A stretch of DNA of 13,373 nt from Acidaminococcus sp050873445 (GCF_050873445.1 NZ_JBNMIU010000057.1:1-13373), one strand, 5' to 3'. Positions 5,818-13,198 are shown, numbered from the stretch's first letter. Made by a program: numbers and translations. The notes: a model not told the origin generated them from the letters alone.

Positions 5818-7155
5818 ATGGGACAATCTCTGGAACAACAGGACCTGGACCTGATCTGGCACCCCTGCTCTCAAATGAAAGATTACGAAACCCTGCCGCC
5901 CATGGTCATCGACCATGCCCACGGCTGCTGGCTCTATGACATCCACGGCAAGGCCTATCTGGATATTGTCAGTTCCTGGTGGGCCAATCTGCTGGGACAT
6001 ACCAATCCGGTGCTGAATGCCCGGATCAAGGCCCAGCTGGACAGACTGGAACACGTGATCTTCGCCAACTTTACCCACGTGCCGGCCATTACCCTGGCCC
6101 GGCGGCTGAAGGCCCTGGTGCCGCCCGGCCTCAGCAAATTCCAATTCCACGATAATGGGTCGGCGGCGGTGGAGGCAGCGCTGAAGCTGTGTTTCCAGTA
6201 CCACCAGCAGACGGGCCATCCGCAGCGGCAGAAATTCCTGTGTCTGACGGAAGGATACCACGGGGAGACCATCGGAGCCCTTTCCGTGGGCAGCATGGAT
6301 TTGTTCGCTTTGAAATACAAACCCATGCTCATGGAGACCATCCATGTGGAGGCGCCGGACTGCTATCGCTGTTCCTACGGGCAGCACAGGGACGGCTGCA
6401 GCTGTCCCTGTTTTGCCAGGGCAGAGGAAGCCTTTGCCAGATATGGAAAGGAAACAGCGGCCATGATCGTGGAGCCCCTGCTCCAGGGAAGTGCCGGCAT
6501 GCGGATCTATCCGCCCCTGTATCTGAAAAAGCTGCGGGCTTTGTGCGATGCCTATGGAGTGAAGCTAATTGCTGATGAAATCGCTACAGGATTCGGCCGG
6601 ACGGGGACCCTGTTCGCCTGCGAACAGGCCGGGATCATACCGGATGTACTGTGTCTTTCCAAAGGGCTCACCGGCGGTTATCTGCCCATGTCCCTGACGG
6701 TGACTACCCAGGGAATCTACGATGCCTTTTATGATGACTATGGCACTCACAAAGCTTTTCTCCACAGCCACACGTATGCCGGCAATCCCCTGGGCTGTGC
6801 AGCGGCCCTGGGGGTACTGGATGTGCTGGAACAGCAGCAGATCCTTCCCAAAGCCCGGGAGACAGCCTGCTGGCTGACAAAGGAAATGGAGGAACGATTC
6901 GGTTCCCATCCCCATGTGGGAGAAATCCGGCACATTGGGCTGATCCACGCCCTGGAACTGGTGGCGGACAAAAAGACGAAACAGCCTTTCCCGGCAGAGC
7001 AGAGGGTGGGTTATCAGCTGTACCGGAAGGCACTGGATAAAGGTCTGCTGCTGCGGCCTCTCGGAGATGTGCTGTATTTCAATCCGCCGCTGACCATTAC
7101 GAAAGAAGAGCTGGGGCAGGCGATGGGGATACTGGAAGAAATTTTGAAGGAATAA
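5818..7155 (+). CDS. bioA: Adenosylmethionine-8-amino-7-oxononanoate aminotransferase
   Basis: PLP enzyme that moves an amino group from S-adenosylmethionine to 7-keto-8-aminopelargonate to form diaminononanoate, the substrate of BioD. The 445 residues show VSSWWANLLGH (51-61, matching the BioA SSWWA block), FHDNGSAAVEAALK (cofactor phosphate binding), EGYHGETIGA, ADEIATGFGRTG (Asp253 holds the PLP ring nitrogen) and CLSKGLTGG with the Schiff-base lysine at 282. A cysteine group (182, 185, 194, 196, 198) resembles an insert in other Gram-positive BioA proteins as I recall them. AAAGGAG lies 6 nt before ATG 5818. Last gene of the biotin operon; bioF, bioB and any pimeloyl gene are absent from the window. 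Confidence 0.95.
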   Translation: MGQSLEQQDLDLIWHPCSQMKDYETLPPMVIDHAHGCWLYDIHGKAYLDIVSSWWANLLGHTNPVLNARIKAQLDRLEHVIFANFTHVPAITLARRLKALVPPGLSKFQFHDNGSAAVEAALKLCFQYHQQTGHPQRQKFLCLTEGYHGETIGALSVGSMDLFALKYKPMLMETIHVEAPDCYRCSYGQHRDGCSCPCFARAEEAFARYGKETAAMIVEPLLQGSAGMRIYPPLYLKKLRALCDAYGVKLIADEIATGFGRTGTLFACEQAGIIPDVLCLSKGLTGGYLPMSLTVTTQGIYDAFYDDYGTHKAFLHSHTYAGNPLGCAAALGVLDVLEQQQILPKARETACWLTKEMEERFGSHPHVGEIRHIGLIHALELVADKKTKQPFPAEQRVGYQLYRKALDKGLLLRPLGDVLYFNPPLTITKEELGQAMGILEEILKE

Positions 7156-7186
7156 GGGGTCGTGTTCAGGGAGCAGCAAACAAAAG

Positions 7187-7237
7187 GTTAACCAATAAAA
7201 ATATATGGTTGACATAAATTACCGGCGGGCCTATAAT
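7187..7237 (+). promoter_or_regulatory. Second BirA-like operator on a consensus promoter
   Basis: GTTAACC (7187-7193) and GGTTGAC (7207-7213) repeat exactly the half-sites upstream of bioY, here with 13 bp between instead of 14. TTGACA (7209-7214), 17 bp and TATAAT (7232-7237) make a perfect sigma-A type promoter whose -35 lies in the right half-site. Transcription would start near 7244. The bio operon has ended at 7155, so the target is the short transcribed unit 7244-7356 and perhaps the peptidase gene beyond it. Confidence 0.7.
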
Positions 7238-7243
7238 GGAATC

Positions 7244-7356
7244 ATCGAATCAAGTGAGCCATGATTTCGCTCTGCCCCGTCCCTCCGGGGCGGGGAACCC
7301 ATGAGAATCAACCCGGCAGGAGCTGCTGTACGAAAAACGTGCAGCAGCTCCTTTTT
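7244..7356 (+). ncRNA. Candidate small RNA or attenuated leader under a BirA-like operator
   Basis: Between a consensus promoter and a strong terminator lie about 113 nt with three stem-loops: CGAATCA/TGATTTCG (7246-7252 with 7262-7269, one bulge), a 9-bp stem CCCCGTCCC/GGGGCGGGG (7275-7283 with 7287-7295; its one G-U pair fits plus-strand transcription) and the terminator stem. The linker 7296-7317 is single-stranded in this model. The architecture is that of a bacterial small RNA, or of a premature-termination leader for the gene at 7408. An ATG at 7261 could open a 40-residue peptide, but it has no good ribosome site and runs through the terminator. I recognise no known family. Confidence 0.5.
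7318..7356 (+). terminator. Strong intrinsic terminator ending the short transcript and probably the bio operon
   Basis: AGGAGCTGCTG (7318-7328) pairs perfectly with CAGCAGCTCCT (7342-7352); four more pairs extend inward to an A5 loop (7333-7337). A T run covers 7352-7356. No other hairpin follows bioA, so read-through from the biotin operon would also stop here. Confidence 0.9.
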
Positions 7357-7358
7357 CG

Positions 7359-7367
7359 TGGTACACT
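7359..7367 (+). promoter_or_regulatory. Possible extended -10 for the M24 peptidase gene
   Basis: TGG-TACACT begins 3 nt after the terminator T run and lies 40 bp before the ATG at 7408. There is no -35; the upstream DNA is the terminator stem. It would let the gene be expressed independently of the operator upstream. Confidence 0.3.
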
Positions 7368-7407
7368 ATTTTATTACGGATAAAATGACAAGCGGAGGTA
7401 ATGAGCC

Positions 7408-8643
7408 ATGGCTTTTTTGGAACATGACATCCTGGTCAGCGAAGATCTGCGGCGGGTGCCTCTAGAGGAACTGCAGGGCCGGCTGGAACGGCTGCGGGCA
7501 GCTCTGACAGAGGCGGATCCGGACTGGCAGATGGCAGTGGTCAGCGATAAACTGGATATGTATTATTTTACAGGCACCATGCAGGAGGGGGCTTTCCTGG
7601 TGCGGCCTCAGGACGCCATCCTGTGGGTGCGGCGGAGCCTGGAGCGGGCCCGGAATGAATCCCTGCTGCCCTCTGCCCGGATCCTGCCCATGCACAGCTA
7701 CCGGCAGGCTGCTCAGTTCTACGGCGATGACCTGCCCACGGAAGTGTACCTGGATGAAAAGCATACTTCTCTGGAATGGCTGCGGTTCTTCCACAAATAT
7801 TTTCCTTTTGCTGTCCGAAAGAATCTGGATCCCATCCTGGGCCATCTGCGCAGTGTGAAAAGTCCTTATGAACTGGCACTCCTGGCCACCAGCGGCCGGA
7901 TCCACGGGGATGTACTCATGCAGGAAGCACCGGTATTCCTGAAGGAAGGCATCAGCGAGGCGGAACTGGCCATCCAGCTGTACCTGCGCATGGTGCTGAA
8001 GGGCAGCCAGGGTGTGGCCCGGACCAACCGGCCCCTGGGCGAAGACGTCATCGGTCTGGCCTCCTTTGGGAAAAGCGCCCTGGTGCGTACGGCTTTCGAC
8101 GGTCCTGGCGGCACCGGCGGTACCTGTGTGGCTGTGCAGAGCATCGGTTCTGCCTTCCGGCTGCTGAAACAGGGCCGGCTGGTGTATCTGGACATTCCCT
8201 GCGGCTTTGATGGCTACAATACGGATAAGACCGTGGTGTATTATTATGGGGACCTGGACCGGGATCCGGCCAAAGATGAGATTCTGCGGGCCTACAACTA
8301 CTGCCTGGCTCTGGAGCAGAAGACCCTTTCCCTGATGAAGCCGGGTGCAGTGCTGGGGGACATCTATGATACGGTCATGGCAGACTTCGATTCCCGGTAT
8401 GAGGGCATCTTCATGAACGGGGGCCGGTTCCTGGGTCACAGCATTGGCATGTGTATGGATGAGACGCCGGTGATTGCCAGCGGCGTGAAGGAAAAGATCC
8501 GGGAAAACATGGTGTTCGCCGTAGAGCCCAAGATCGCCCTGCCGGAACTGGGCATGGTGGGTACGGAAAACACGTACCGGATCGGGCCGGACGGTCCTGT
8601 GTGTCTGACAGGCGGGCCTCAGCCCCTGCGGGTGGTTCGTTGA
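7408..8643 (+). CDS. M24-family metallopeptidase, Xaa-Pro aminopeptidase-like
   Basis: A 411-residue cytoplasmic protein with the two-part layout of the aminopeptidase P/creatinase family: an N-terminal creatinase-like domain (about 25-145) and a pita-bread catalytic domain (about 150-400). All five expected metal ligands can be placed: Asp262 and Asp273 (LDIPCGFDGYNTDKT), His344 (GHSIGM), Glu373 (AVEPKI) and Glu387 (GTENTYRI). It therefore looks like an active dinuclear metalloenzyme removing N-terminal residues before proline, though family members also include creatinase and other hydrolases. GGAGG lies 9 nt before ATG 7408. It follows a terminator, so its link to the BirA-like operator upstream depends on read-through. 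Confidence 0.85.
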   Translation: MAFLEHDILVSEDLRRVPLEELQGRLERLRAALTEADPDWQMAVVSDKLDMYYFTGTMQEGAFLVRPQDAILWVRRSLERARNESLLPSARILPMHSYRQAAQFYGDDLPTEVYLDEKHTSLEWLRFFHKYFPFAVRKNLDPILGHLRSVKSPYELALLATSGRIHGDVLMQEAPVFLKEGISEAELAIQLYLRMVLKGSQGVARTNRPLGEDVIGLASFGKSALVRTAFDGPGGTGGTCVAVQSIGSAFRLLKQGRLVYLDIPCGFDGYNTDKTVVYYYGDLDRDPAKDEILRAYNYCLALEQKTLSLMKPGAVLGDIYDTVMADFDSRYEGIFMNGGRFLGHSIGMCMDETPVIASGVKEKIRENMVFAVEPKIALPELGMVGTENTYRIGPDGPVCLTGGPQPLRVVR

Positions 8644-8669
8644 TTTTCCCGTACAGATAATGGTACAAT
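8640..8669 (+). promoter_or_regulatory. Promoter for the unknown gene and mntP
   Basis: TTGATT (8640-8645), 18 bp and TACAAT (8664-8669) with a TGG extension at 8661-8663. It overlaps the stop codon of the peptidase gene and would start an mRNA near 8676 with a leader of about 70 nt. Confidence 0.5.
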
Positions 8670-8691
8670 AATACAATCAAATCTGCGGAAA

Positions 8692-8729
8692 CAGGCGGCT
8701 GTGGAAGAGCCGTACGAAGCTTCCGCCTG
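8692..8729 (+). other. Leader stem-loop just before the ribosome site
   Basis: CAGGCGG (8692-8698) pairs perfectly with CCGCCTG (8723-8729). The GGGGAG ribosome site (8730-8735) begins immediately after the stem, so folding might influence access to it. It does not resemble the manganese-sensing yybP-ykoY riboswitch. Confidence 0.35.
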
Positions 8730-8745
8730 GGGGAGTTACAGAAAT

Positions 8746-9054
8746 ATGGCAACAGAAGAAACCGGGCTGCTGGACAAGCAGGATTTCCTGGAACAGAAAG
8801 ACATCATCAAAAAACAGATCCTGAACAGCAGCAAGCTCACCGGCGCTCAGAAACGCCAGAGCCTGCAGGTGCTGGAAGGGTTCGGGAAAAGTGTGAATCA
8901 GGGCGGCGTACGCCAGCATGGCATCACCAAGGCCATGCTGAAGGCAGCCCTGCCGGTGTTCGGCAAGATGAGCGAGGACAAGCGGCATAACGAAAAAGAG
9001 CTGCGGGTCCTGCGGTTCCTGACTTATTTCGTCCTGCAGGGAATCCAGAAATGA
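8746..9054 (+). CDS. Small helical protein of unknown function, coupled to mntP
   Basis: I do not recognise this 102-residue protein. It is charged and predicted helical, with no signal peptide, no clear membrane segment and no cysteine; lysine- and glutamate-rich stretches surround KLTGAQKRQSLQVLEGFGK (about 28-46). The ATG at 8746 is chosen because GGGGAG lies about 10 nt upstream; an in-frame GTG at 8701 sits inside the leader stem-loop and is less likely. Its TGA shares four bases (9051-9054) with the mntP start, which implies translational coupling and possibly a related role. A regulatory or partner role in manganese handling is only a guess from position. Confidence 0.7.
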   Translation: MATEETGLLDKQDFLEQKDIIKKQILNSSKLTGAQKRQSLQVLEGFGKSVNQGGVRQHGITKAMLKAALPVFGKMSEDKRHNEKELRVLRFLTYFVLQGIQK

Positions 9055-9611
9055 ATCCGCTGACCTTATTTTTGCTGGCAGTGTCTCTTTCCATGGATGC
9101 CTTTGCTGTTTCTGTCTGCGGTGGCCTGAAGATGAGCGGGAAAGAACGGCTCAAGGGAGGGCTGGTATTCGGTGCCTGGTTCGGGGCGTTCCAGGCTCTG
9201 ATGCCCTATGTGGGCTATGAACTGGGCAGCCACTTCGCCAAAGCGGCTGCTGCCTATTCCCACTGGGTCATTTTCGTGATTCTGGCCTATATCGGCTGGA
9301 ACATGATCAAGGAATCGGGAGAGGATCAAGAACAGGAAAAGATCACCGGGGTAAAGACCATGCTGGGTCTGGCAGTAGCCACCAGCCTGGATGCCCTGGG
9401 TGTAGGTGTGGGCTTTGCCTTCATGGACATTGCCATCATTCCCACGGTGCTGGAAATCGGTACCATCACGTTCTGCTTTTCCTTCATTGGCTGCACCTGC
9501 GGTTCGGTGATTGGAATGCTGGGCAAGGAGAAGGCCGAACGGATCGGGGGAATGGTATTGATCCTGATCGGCCTGAAGGCGGTGCTGGAACATTATGGAT
9601 TTTTAGGGTAA
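9051..9611 (+). CDS. mntP: Manganese efflux pump MntP
   Basis: Inner-membrane exporter that removes excess Mn(II). The 186 residues and six membrane segments match the family (E. coli 188). Both repeated aspartate motifs are present: SMDAFAVSVCGG near the N-terminus (Asp16) and SLDALGVGVGFAF in the second half, together with the glycine-rich GCTCGSVIGMLG helix. ATG overlaps the preceding TGA in an ATGA junction. In many bacteria mntP is under a yybP-ykoY riboswitch; none is seen in the leader of the upstream gene. A strong terminator follows at 9620-9654. Confidence 0.93.
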   Translation: MNPLTLFLLAVSLSMDAFAVSVCGGLKMSGKERLKGGLVFGAWFGAFQALMPYVGYELGSHFAKAAAAYSHWVIFVILAYIGWNMIKESGEDQEQEKITGVKTMLGLAVATSLDALGVGVGFAFMDIAIIPTVLEIGTITFCFSFIGCTCGSVIGMLGKEKAERIGGMVLILIGLKAVLEHYGFLG

Positions 9612-9619
9612 TTTGACAG

Positions 9620-9654
9620 AAGGGAGGGTGTCAGCAGCGGCACCCTCCCTTTTT
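9620..9654 (+). terminator. Intrinsic terminator between mntP and dinB
   Basis: AAGGGAGGGTG (9620-9630) pairs with CACCCTCCCTT (9641-9651) around a 10-nt loop, followed by Ts to 9654. The dinB start codon is only 14 nt further on, and no -10 box fits in between. Confidence 0.85.
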
Positions 9655-9668
9655 GAGAGGAGGAAGCC

Positions 9669-10823
9669 ATGGGCGGCAGACGGATCATCATGCATGTGGA
9701 CATGGATGCGTTCTTTGCTTCGGTAGAACAGCTGGATCATCCGGAATATCGGGGCAGGCCGGTCATCGTGGGCGGTTTGTCCGGCCGGGGTGTGGTGTCC
9801 ACCTGTTCCTACGAGGCGCGGAAGTTCGGCGTCCATTCAGCCATGCCCATGACTACTGCCCGGCGGCTGTGTCCCCAGGCCATCTATGTACAGGGACGGT
9901 ACGGACGGTATGTGGAACTGTCCCAAAAAATCCGGACTCTTTTCCACACTTTTTCTCCGGTGGTGGAACCCCTGTCCATCGATGAAGCCTTCCTGGATCT
10001 GACCGGAATGGAAGCCCTGGTGGGGGATGCCACCACCCTGGGCATAAAGATTAAAGAAGCTATCCGGCAGCAGACCGGGCTTACTGCTTCGGTGGGGATC
10101 GCACCCAATAAATTCCTGGCCAAGCTGGCCAGCGATTTGAGGAAACCGGACGGCCTGGTGATTATCCGCCAGGAGGACGCAGCGGATTTCATCGCTCCTC
10201 TGCCCCTCAGCCGGATGTTTGGCCTGGGTCAGCGGTCCGTGGCAGTTCTGGAGAACCTGGGGCTGCGGACCATCGGCCAGCTGGCAGCCTGTCCGGCGAC
10301 CTTGCTGCAGCCCGTCCTGGGACGGCAGGCAGAAGAAATCCGCAGCCGGGCCATGGGTTTGGATGATCGTCCGGTGGTGCCCGATGAAGAGCGGAAATCC
10401 CTGGGAAAGGAAACCACTTTCGGGAAGGATCTGGTGGGGAAAAATGCCTGCCTGGAAGCTCTGTGGAACCTGTGCCAGCAGGTTGGCTGGCGGCTGCGGG
10501 CGGCGGACCTGAGCGAGTATACGGTGACTTTGAAGATCAAGACCGCCCGGTTCCAGCTGATTACCCGCAGCCGGACTGTGGAAGAACCGGTGCAGCTGGA
10601 CGAGGAACTGCGGGAACAGATCTGCCTGCTGGCCGATCAGGTGAACTGGCGGGAACCGGTGCGGCTGCTGGGGGTCAGCGTCAGCCACCTGACCCATGGG
10701 GGCAGCGTGTCCCTGGACCTGGACGGCAGCAGCCGGGCCCGGAAACGGGCACAAGTGCTGGATGCATTGAAACAGCGGTTCGGCGAAGGCATCATTCACA
10801 AAGGGAAAGGCCTGGAACGATAA
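9669..10823 (+). CDS. dinB: DNA polymerase IV (Y-family, error-prone)
   Basis: Translesion DNA polymerase of 384 residues. Catalytic carboxylates lie in HVDMDAFFASVE (Asp11; Phe16 is the expected steric gate against ribonucleotides) and SIDEAFLD (Asp105, Glu106). GIAPNKFLAKLASDLRKPDG and the helix-hairpin-helix region FGLGQRSVAVLENLGLRTIGQL follow, then the little-finger domain. The usual clamp-binding end of the Q-L-x-L-F type is not obvious; SVSLDL occupies about that place. AGGAGG lies 5 nt before ATG 9669. No SOS (LexA) box is seen in front. A second EamA transporter follows after 14 nt and probably shares the transcript. Confidence 0.95.
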   Translation: MGGRRIIMHVDMDAFFASVEQLDHPEYRGRPVIVGGLSGRGVVSTCSYEARKFGVHSAMPMTTARRLCPQAIYVQGRYGRYVELSQKIRTLFHTFSPVVEPLSIDEAFLDLTGMEALVGDATTLGIKIKEAIRQQTGLTASVGIAPNKFLAKLASDLRKPDGLVIIRQEDAADFIAPLPLSRMFGLGQRSVAVLENLGLRTIGQLAACPATLLQPVLGRQAEEIRSRAMGLDDRPVVPDEERKSLGKETTFGKDLVGKNACLEALWNLCQQVGWRLRAADLSEYTVTLKIKTARFQLITRSRTVEEPVQLDEELREQICLLADQVNWREPVRLLGVSVSHLTHGGSVSLDLDGSSRARKRAQVLDALKQRFGEGIIHKGKGLER

Positions 10824-10837
10824 GGGGGGAAAACGCA

Positions 10838-11713
10838 TTGGATCAGAAACGGAAAATCGGAATGGGGATGGTCCTCCTGGGGGCCTCCCTGTGGGGAAGC
10901 AGCAGCAATTGCATGGAATATCTCATGACCCATCAGCATTTCACCTGGCAGGCCATCCTGCTTGCCAGGATGATCCTGACCGGACTCTTTTTCCTGGGGT
11001 TCTGCCTGTACAGGAAGGAGCCGCTGCTGACGCCCTTGAGAAAGGAACCCTGGCTCATGCTGAAATTCACAGTGCTGGGCATGTTCGTTATGCAGGTGCC
11101 TTTCGTGAAGGCCATCTATTACAGCAATGCGGCTACAGCCACGGTGCTCCAGTACCTGATGCCGGCCCTGCTGCTGATTATGTACCTGTGGAAAGCGAAA
11201 CGGCGGCCCCGGAGGAGGGAAGTGGTGGCTGTCGGGCTGGCCATCCTGGGTACAGCCCTGATTGCGACCAAAGGGCAGGGCGCCGCCCTGGCCGTTTCGC
11301 CGGAAACTCTGTTCTGGGGTATCCTGGGTGCCTTTGGCATGGCCTGGTATACCCTGTATGCGGCAGAACTGCTCCAGCGCTACAGCTGTTTCCTGATTGT
11401 CGGCTGGGGCAGCCTGGGCAATGCGCTGCTGCTGGAACTGGTGGAACATCCTCATGTGCAGGGGGCCATCTTCAATTTCGACACTCTCTGGTCCTTCGGC
11501 GTACTGTTCGTGCTGGGGACCCTGGTGGCCTATACGGTCTATCTGGAAAGCACCAAATACATCCCGGCTGCGGAAACCGGTACCCTGGCAGCTTTCGAAC
11601 CGCTTTCCGCCTACTTTTTCTCCATCCTGTTCCTGGGAAACCACATCGGGGTGGCGGAAAGCATCGGGACTCTGTGCATTATCACCATGGTGGTGATGCT
11701 GGCCCGGAAATGA
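10838..11713 (+). CDS. EamA/DMT-superfamily transporter (second)
   Basis: A 291-residue membrane protein with about ten helices in two EamA repeats: the opening GMGMVLLGASLWGSSSN, YYSNAATATVLQYLMPALLL in the first half and TKYIPAAETGTLAAFEPLSA in the second are typical. It is likely a metabolite or amino-acid exporter; substrate unknown. I set the start at TTG 10838, since GGGGGG sits 8 nt upstream and it lies 14 nt after the dinB stop; an in-frame ATG at 10862 is the alternative but lacks a good ribosome site. It is no closer in visible sequence to the transporter at 3497 than to other family members. Confidence 0.87.
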   Translation: MDQKRKIGMGMVLLGASLWGSSSNCMEYLMTHQHFTWQAILLARMILTGLFFLGFCLYRKEPLLTPLRKEPWLMLKFTVLGMFVMQVPFVKAIYYSNAATATVLQYLMPALLLIMYLWKAKRRPRRREVVAVGLAILGTALIATKGQGAALAVSPETLFWGILGAFGMAWYTLYAAELLQRYSCFLIVGWGSLGNALLLELVEHPHVQGAIFNFDTLWSFGVLFVLGTLVAYTVYLESTKYIPAAETGTLAAFEPLSAYFFSILFLGNHIGVAESIGTLCIITMVVMLARK

Positions 11714-11806
11714 TATCCGGACGGACAGATGGACTGAAAGAACATGGATCTGTCAGGACTGCAACAGATTGCTGAAAAGGGATTTGTTTTTTGTATCAAA
11801 AAACTG

Positions 11807-11835
11807 TTGACAAAATAGAAACATATCCCTATAAT
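11807..11835 (+). promoter_or_regulatory. Consensus promoter of the O-acetylhomoserine sulfhydrylase
   Basis: TTGACA (11807-11812), 17 bp and TATAAT (11830-11835) match the sigma-A consensus at all twelve positions. Transcription from about 11842 gives a leader of some 53 nt, too short for a SAM riboswitch or T-box; none is seen. The DNA from 11714 to 11806 holds a 7-bp GACAGAT/ATCTGTC inverted repeat (11734-11740 with 11758-11764, approximate) but no T-tailed terminator for the transporter upstream. Confidence 0.8.
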
Positions 11836-11894
11836 TTAATTCATAGTTGAGTACCGGTAATTAAAACCGCTATAAATATTGGGAGGCAAAGACA

Positions 11895-13190
11895 ATGAGC
11901 GAAGAAAAAAAGTATCATTTTGAGACCCTGCAGCTCCACGTGGGCCAGGAACAACCGGATCCTGCTACGGATGCCCGTGCAGTCCCCATCTACCAAACTA
12001 CTTCTTACGTTTTCCGCAACAGCCAGCACGCTGCTGACCGGTTCGCCCTGAAGGACGCCGGCAACGTATACGGCCGTCTGACCAACCCGACGGAAGATGC
12101 CTTTGAAAAACGGATCGCTGCTCTGGAAGGCGGCGTGGCTGCCCTGGCTACGGCCAGCGGTGCTGCTGCTGTGACCTACGCCATGCAGGCCCTGGTCCAT
12201 GCCGGTCAGCACATTGTTGCTGCCACCACCATTTATGGCGGTACCTACAATCTGTTCGAACACACTTTCCCGGATTTTGGCGTTGAAACCACTTTCGTGG
12301 ATCCTACCAAAGGTGTCCAGGTCTTCGAAGATGCCGTACGGGAAAATACCCAGGCCATCTATATTGAATCCGTGGGCAACCCCAACGCCAACCTGATCGA
12401 CATCGATGCAGTGGCAGCAATCGCCCACAAGCACAAGATCCCTCTGGTGGTGGACAGCACCTTTGCCACCCCGTATCTCCTGCGGCCCTTTGAACATGGG
12501 GCTGATGTGGTGGTCCATTCTGCCACGAAGTTCATCGGCGGTCATGGTACTACCCTGGGCGGCGTGATCATTGACAGCGGCAAATTCGACTGGGTGGCTT
12601 CCGGCCGTTTCCCCTGGCTGGTTGATCCCAACCCCAGCTACCATGGCATCAGCTTTGCCAAGGACGTGGGCGCTGCTGCCTATGTAACCTACATCCGGAC
12701 CCTGATCCTGCGGGATACGGGTGCCACCATTTCCCCGTTCAACGCCTTCCTGCTGCTGCAGGGCCTGGAAACTCTGTCTCTGCGTGTGGAACGGCACGTG
12801 GAAAATGCGCTGAAGGTCGTTGACTTCCTGGCCAAGGATCCCCATGTGGCCAAGGTCAACCATCCGTCCCTGCCCAACCATCCGGATCATGAGCTGTATA
12901 AGAAATACTTCCCCAATGGTGGGATTTCCATCTTCACCTTTGAAATCAAGGGCGGAGCTGAAGCTGCCCAGAAGTTCATCGACCATCTGGAGATCTTCTC
13001 TCTGCTGGCCAATGTGGCTGATGTGAAGAGCCTGGTCATCCATCCGGCTTCCACCACCCATTCCCAGATGAACGAAGAAGAACTGCTGGCTTCCGGGATT
13101 ACCCCGGCTACCATCCGGCTGTCCATCGGTACGGAACATATCGATGACATCATCGATGATCTGAAGCAGGCCTTCGCTGCACTGGATTAA
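11895..13190 (+). CDS. metY: O-acetylhomoserine sulfhydrylase (Cys/Met metabolism PLP enzyme)
   Basis: Makes homocysteine from O-acetyl-L-homoserine and sulfide, the direct sulfur-incorporation route to methionine. The 431 residues match the family, whose members are longer than cystathionine gamma-synthase. Key residues: Tyr59 and Arg61 (VYGRLTNPT, phosphate contact from the neighbouring subunit), Asp187 (VVDSTFATP) and the PLP lysine 212 in HSATKFIGGHGTTLGG. GGGAGG lies 8 nt before ATG 11895. It is monocistronic, with a perfect promoter and strong terminator. GCT, GTT and CGT codons are more frequent than in the neighbouring genes, which together with the promoter suggests high expression. 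Confidence 0.92.
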   Translation: MSEEKKYHFETLQLHVGQEQPDPATDARAVPIYQTTSYVFRNSQHAADRFALKDAGNVYGRLTNPTEDAFEKRIAALEGGVAALATASGAAAVTYAMQALVHAGQHIVAATTIYGGTYNLFEHTFPDFGVETTFVDPTKGVQVFEDAVRENTQAIYIESVGNPNANLIDIDAVAAIAHKHKIPLVVDSTFATPYLLRPFEHGADVVVHSATKFIGGHGTTLGGVIIDSGKFDWVASGRFPWLVDPNPSYHGISFAKDVGAAAYVTYIRTLILRDTGATISPFNAFLLLQGLETLSLRVERHVENALKVVDFLAKDPHVAKVNHPSLPNHPDHELYKKYFPNGGISIFTFEIKGGAEAAQKFIDHLEIFSLLANVADVKSLVIHPASTTHSQMNEEELLASGITPATIRLSIGTEHIDDIIDDLKQAFAALD

Positions 13191-13198
13191 TCACATCA

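Noticed and set aside
7261..7383. Short open frame of 40 codons starting at ATG 7261
   Set aside because: It has no convincing ribosome site, runs through the terminator hairpin and its composition follows the stem sequences.
8701..8745. GTG 8701 as the start of the small unknown gene
   Set aside because: It lies inside a perfect 7-bp stem-loop and lacks the better-placed ribosome site that serves ATG 8746.
8670..8745. Manganese riboswitch (yybP-ykoY) before the mntP unit
   Set aside because: The leader has a single simple stem-loop and too little sequence for the conserved two-arm structure.
11836..11894. SAM riboswitch, T-box or BirA site before metY
   Set aside because: The leader is about 53 nt with only a weak 4-bp hairpin, and the GTTGACA at the -35 has no GTTAACC partner at 13-16 bp.
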